Under the pieces are notes generated by a model that was given only the letters and a program-made list of their open reading frames with translations, was not told where the DNA came from and did no database searches. A stretch of DNA of 64,000 nucleotides from Methylobacterium frigidaeris (GTDB lineage Bacteria > Pseudomonadota > Alphaproteobacteria > Rhizobiales > Beijerinckiaceae), in assembly GCF_022179185.1 (NCBI RefSeq), contig NZ_BPQJ01000002.1, positions 1 to 64,000 of the forward strand, in the 5' to 3' direction. This document shows positions 63,480 through 64,000 of this stretch, piece by piece. Each line of letters begins with the position of its first letter. Position 1 is the first letter of the stretch. Position numbers and translations under genes: made by a program.

Positions 63480-64000
63480 TCAGGCCGTCGCCCGCACGGT
63501 CCGGCCGAACATGCGGGACCAGAGGCCGCTGGCGATCGCCGACTTGTCGAGCTCGTGAATGTCCTGCGAGTACTGCCCGGTATAGAGCTTCACGATCATC
63601 CGGTCGCGGCACTCGCCTTCCAGCCTGTAGCTGAACTTCAAGGCGAATCCGCCCTTCGCCAGGCGGGACACCGCCTCGATCGTGCCGCGCAGGTGCGGAA
63701 ACCGCTCCATCTCGACGGTCACCGCGTCCCCCGCCCTCGCCGCCGGCGCGGAGTCCAGCTCAATGATGCCGCCCTCGAGCGAGAGGCTGGTGATCCGGCC
63801 GGTGAGCACCGCGTCTTCGTGCTCGATCCGGGCCGCCTCGTCGGTGGCGAAGCTGTCGAGGAGCGGCCTCGGTTTCTCGAAGCAGATGAGGGCCGCCACC
63901 ATCAGCACCGCGATGTTGATGACCGCCCACCAGGCCGAGACGACGGAGAACTCCCCCTCTCCGATCCGGGACCATTCGGGCACGACGTTGACGACGAGGC
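63480..64000 (-). CDS. cellulose-synthase-like glycosyltransferase, C-terminal part with PilZ domain (partial)
   Basis: The frame is open through the right edge, so only about 173 C-terminal residues are seen. They read LVVNVVPEWSRI.., a membrane helix (WWAVINIAVLMVAALICFEK), then a beta-rich domain with VLTGRITSLSLEGGIIEL that looks like PilZ (the D/NxSxxG element as SLSLEGG). This is the layout of BcsA-type family 2 glycosyltransferases, in which PilZ binds cyclic di-GMP. The N-terminal RxxxR part of PilZ is weakly matched by KPRP..R. Identity is likely but cannot be proven from this part. Confidence 0.6.
   Translation of the reverse strand, partial: LVVNVVPEWSRIGEGEFSVVSAWWAVINIAVLMVAALICFEKPRPLLDSFATDEAARIEHEDAVLTGRITSLSLEGGIIELDSAPAARAGDAVTVEMERFPHLRGTIEAVSRLAKGGFALKFSYRLEGECRDRMIVKLYTGQYSQDIHELDKSAIASGLWSRMFGRTVRATA

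Overview
The window is high-GC alphaproteobacterial chromosome. The partial 16S rRNA gene at the left edge (minus strand) reads like Methylobacterium/Methylorubrum. The gene neighbourhoods (rpoZ-rsh, fabD-fabG-acpP-fabF-mltG-yicC-gmk, petABC, hisB-DUF2628-hisH-hisA-hisF-hisE-coaA, glyA-nrdR-ribD-ribE) are those of Rhizobiales. The species cannot be fixed from this sequence alone.

Layout. 1-640: 5' end of an rRNA operon with its leader and promoter. 638-3864: a light-sensing operon. It holds a bacteriophytochrome histidine kinase fused at its N terminus to a complete photoactive-yellow-protein (PYP) domain, translationally coupled to a heme oxygenase that would make its biliverdin; this is the most unusual locus here. 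3933-12235: a flavoprotein oxidoreductase, gmk, yicC, mltG and the fatty-acid cluster fabF-acpP-fabG-fabD, all on the minus strand. 12427-19476: a secreted beta-carbonic anhydrase, then rpoZ, rsh, a DUF3616 protein, pyrE and a NYN-domain protein on the plus strand. 19740-28510: an envelope-sugar epimerase/glycosyltransferase pair, a MarR-GNAT fusion, a BI-1 membrane protein, a YbbA/YbbP-type ABC exporter with divergent tesA, and thpR. 28692-36374: an orphan periplasmic binding protein, then coaA and the his operon, interrupted by a DUF29 gene, then mtnP. 36539-41033: the cytochrome bc1 operon and an MFS transporter. 41300-45876: ribH, nusB, thiL and a proton-pumping pyrophosphatase. 46081-49540: a small heat-shock locus with a probable RNA thermometer, then a divergent SDR/LysR pair. 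49467-53208: ribE, ribD, nrdR, glyA. 53827-58543: an outer-membrane beta-barrel, slyX, an L,D-transpeptidase, a copper-handling pair (small Cys/His protein plus YcnI-PCuAC fusion) and a hypothetical. 58810-64000: an Lrp regulator, folC, a terB/amidotransferase/lrgA/lrgB operon and the C-terminal part of a cellulose-synthase-like PilZ glycosyltransferase cut by the window edge.

Most of the window is housekeeping. Accessory or unusual signals are the PYP-phytochrome operon, a ~105-bp dispersed hairpin repeat present twice (16342-16447 and 36430-36536), tandem ~21-bp hairpins in the fabD leader, a hairpin cluster behind hsp20, a palindromic operator abutting the MarR-GNAT start codon, and an apparent split of the usual glyA-nrdR-ribDE-ribH-nusB-thiL block. 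No CRISPR array, transposase, integrase or tRNA gene was found.
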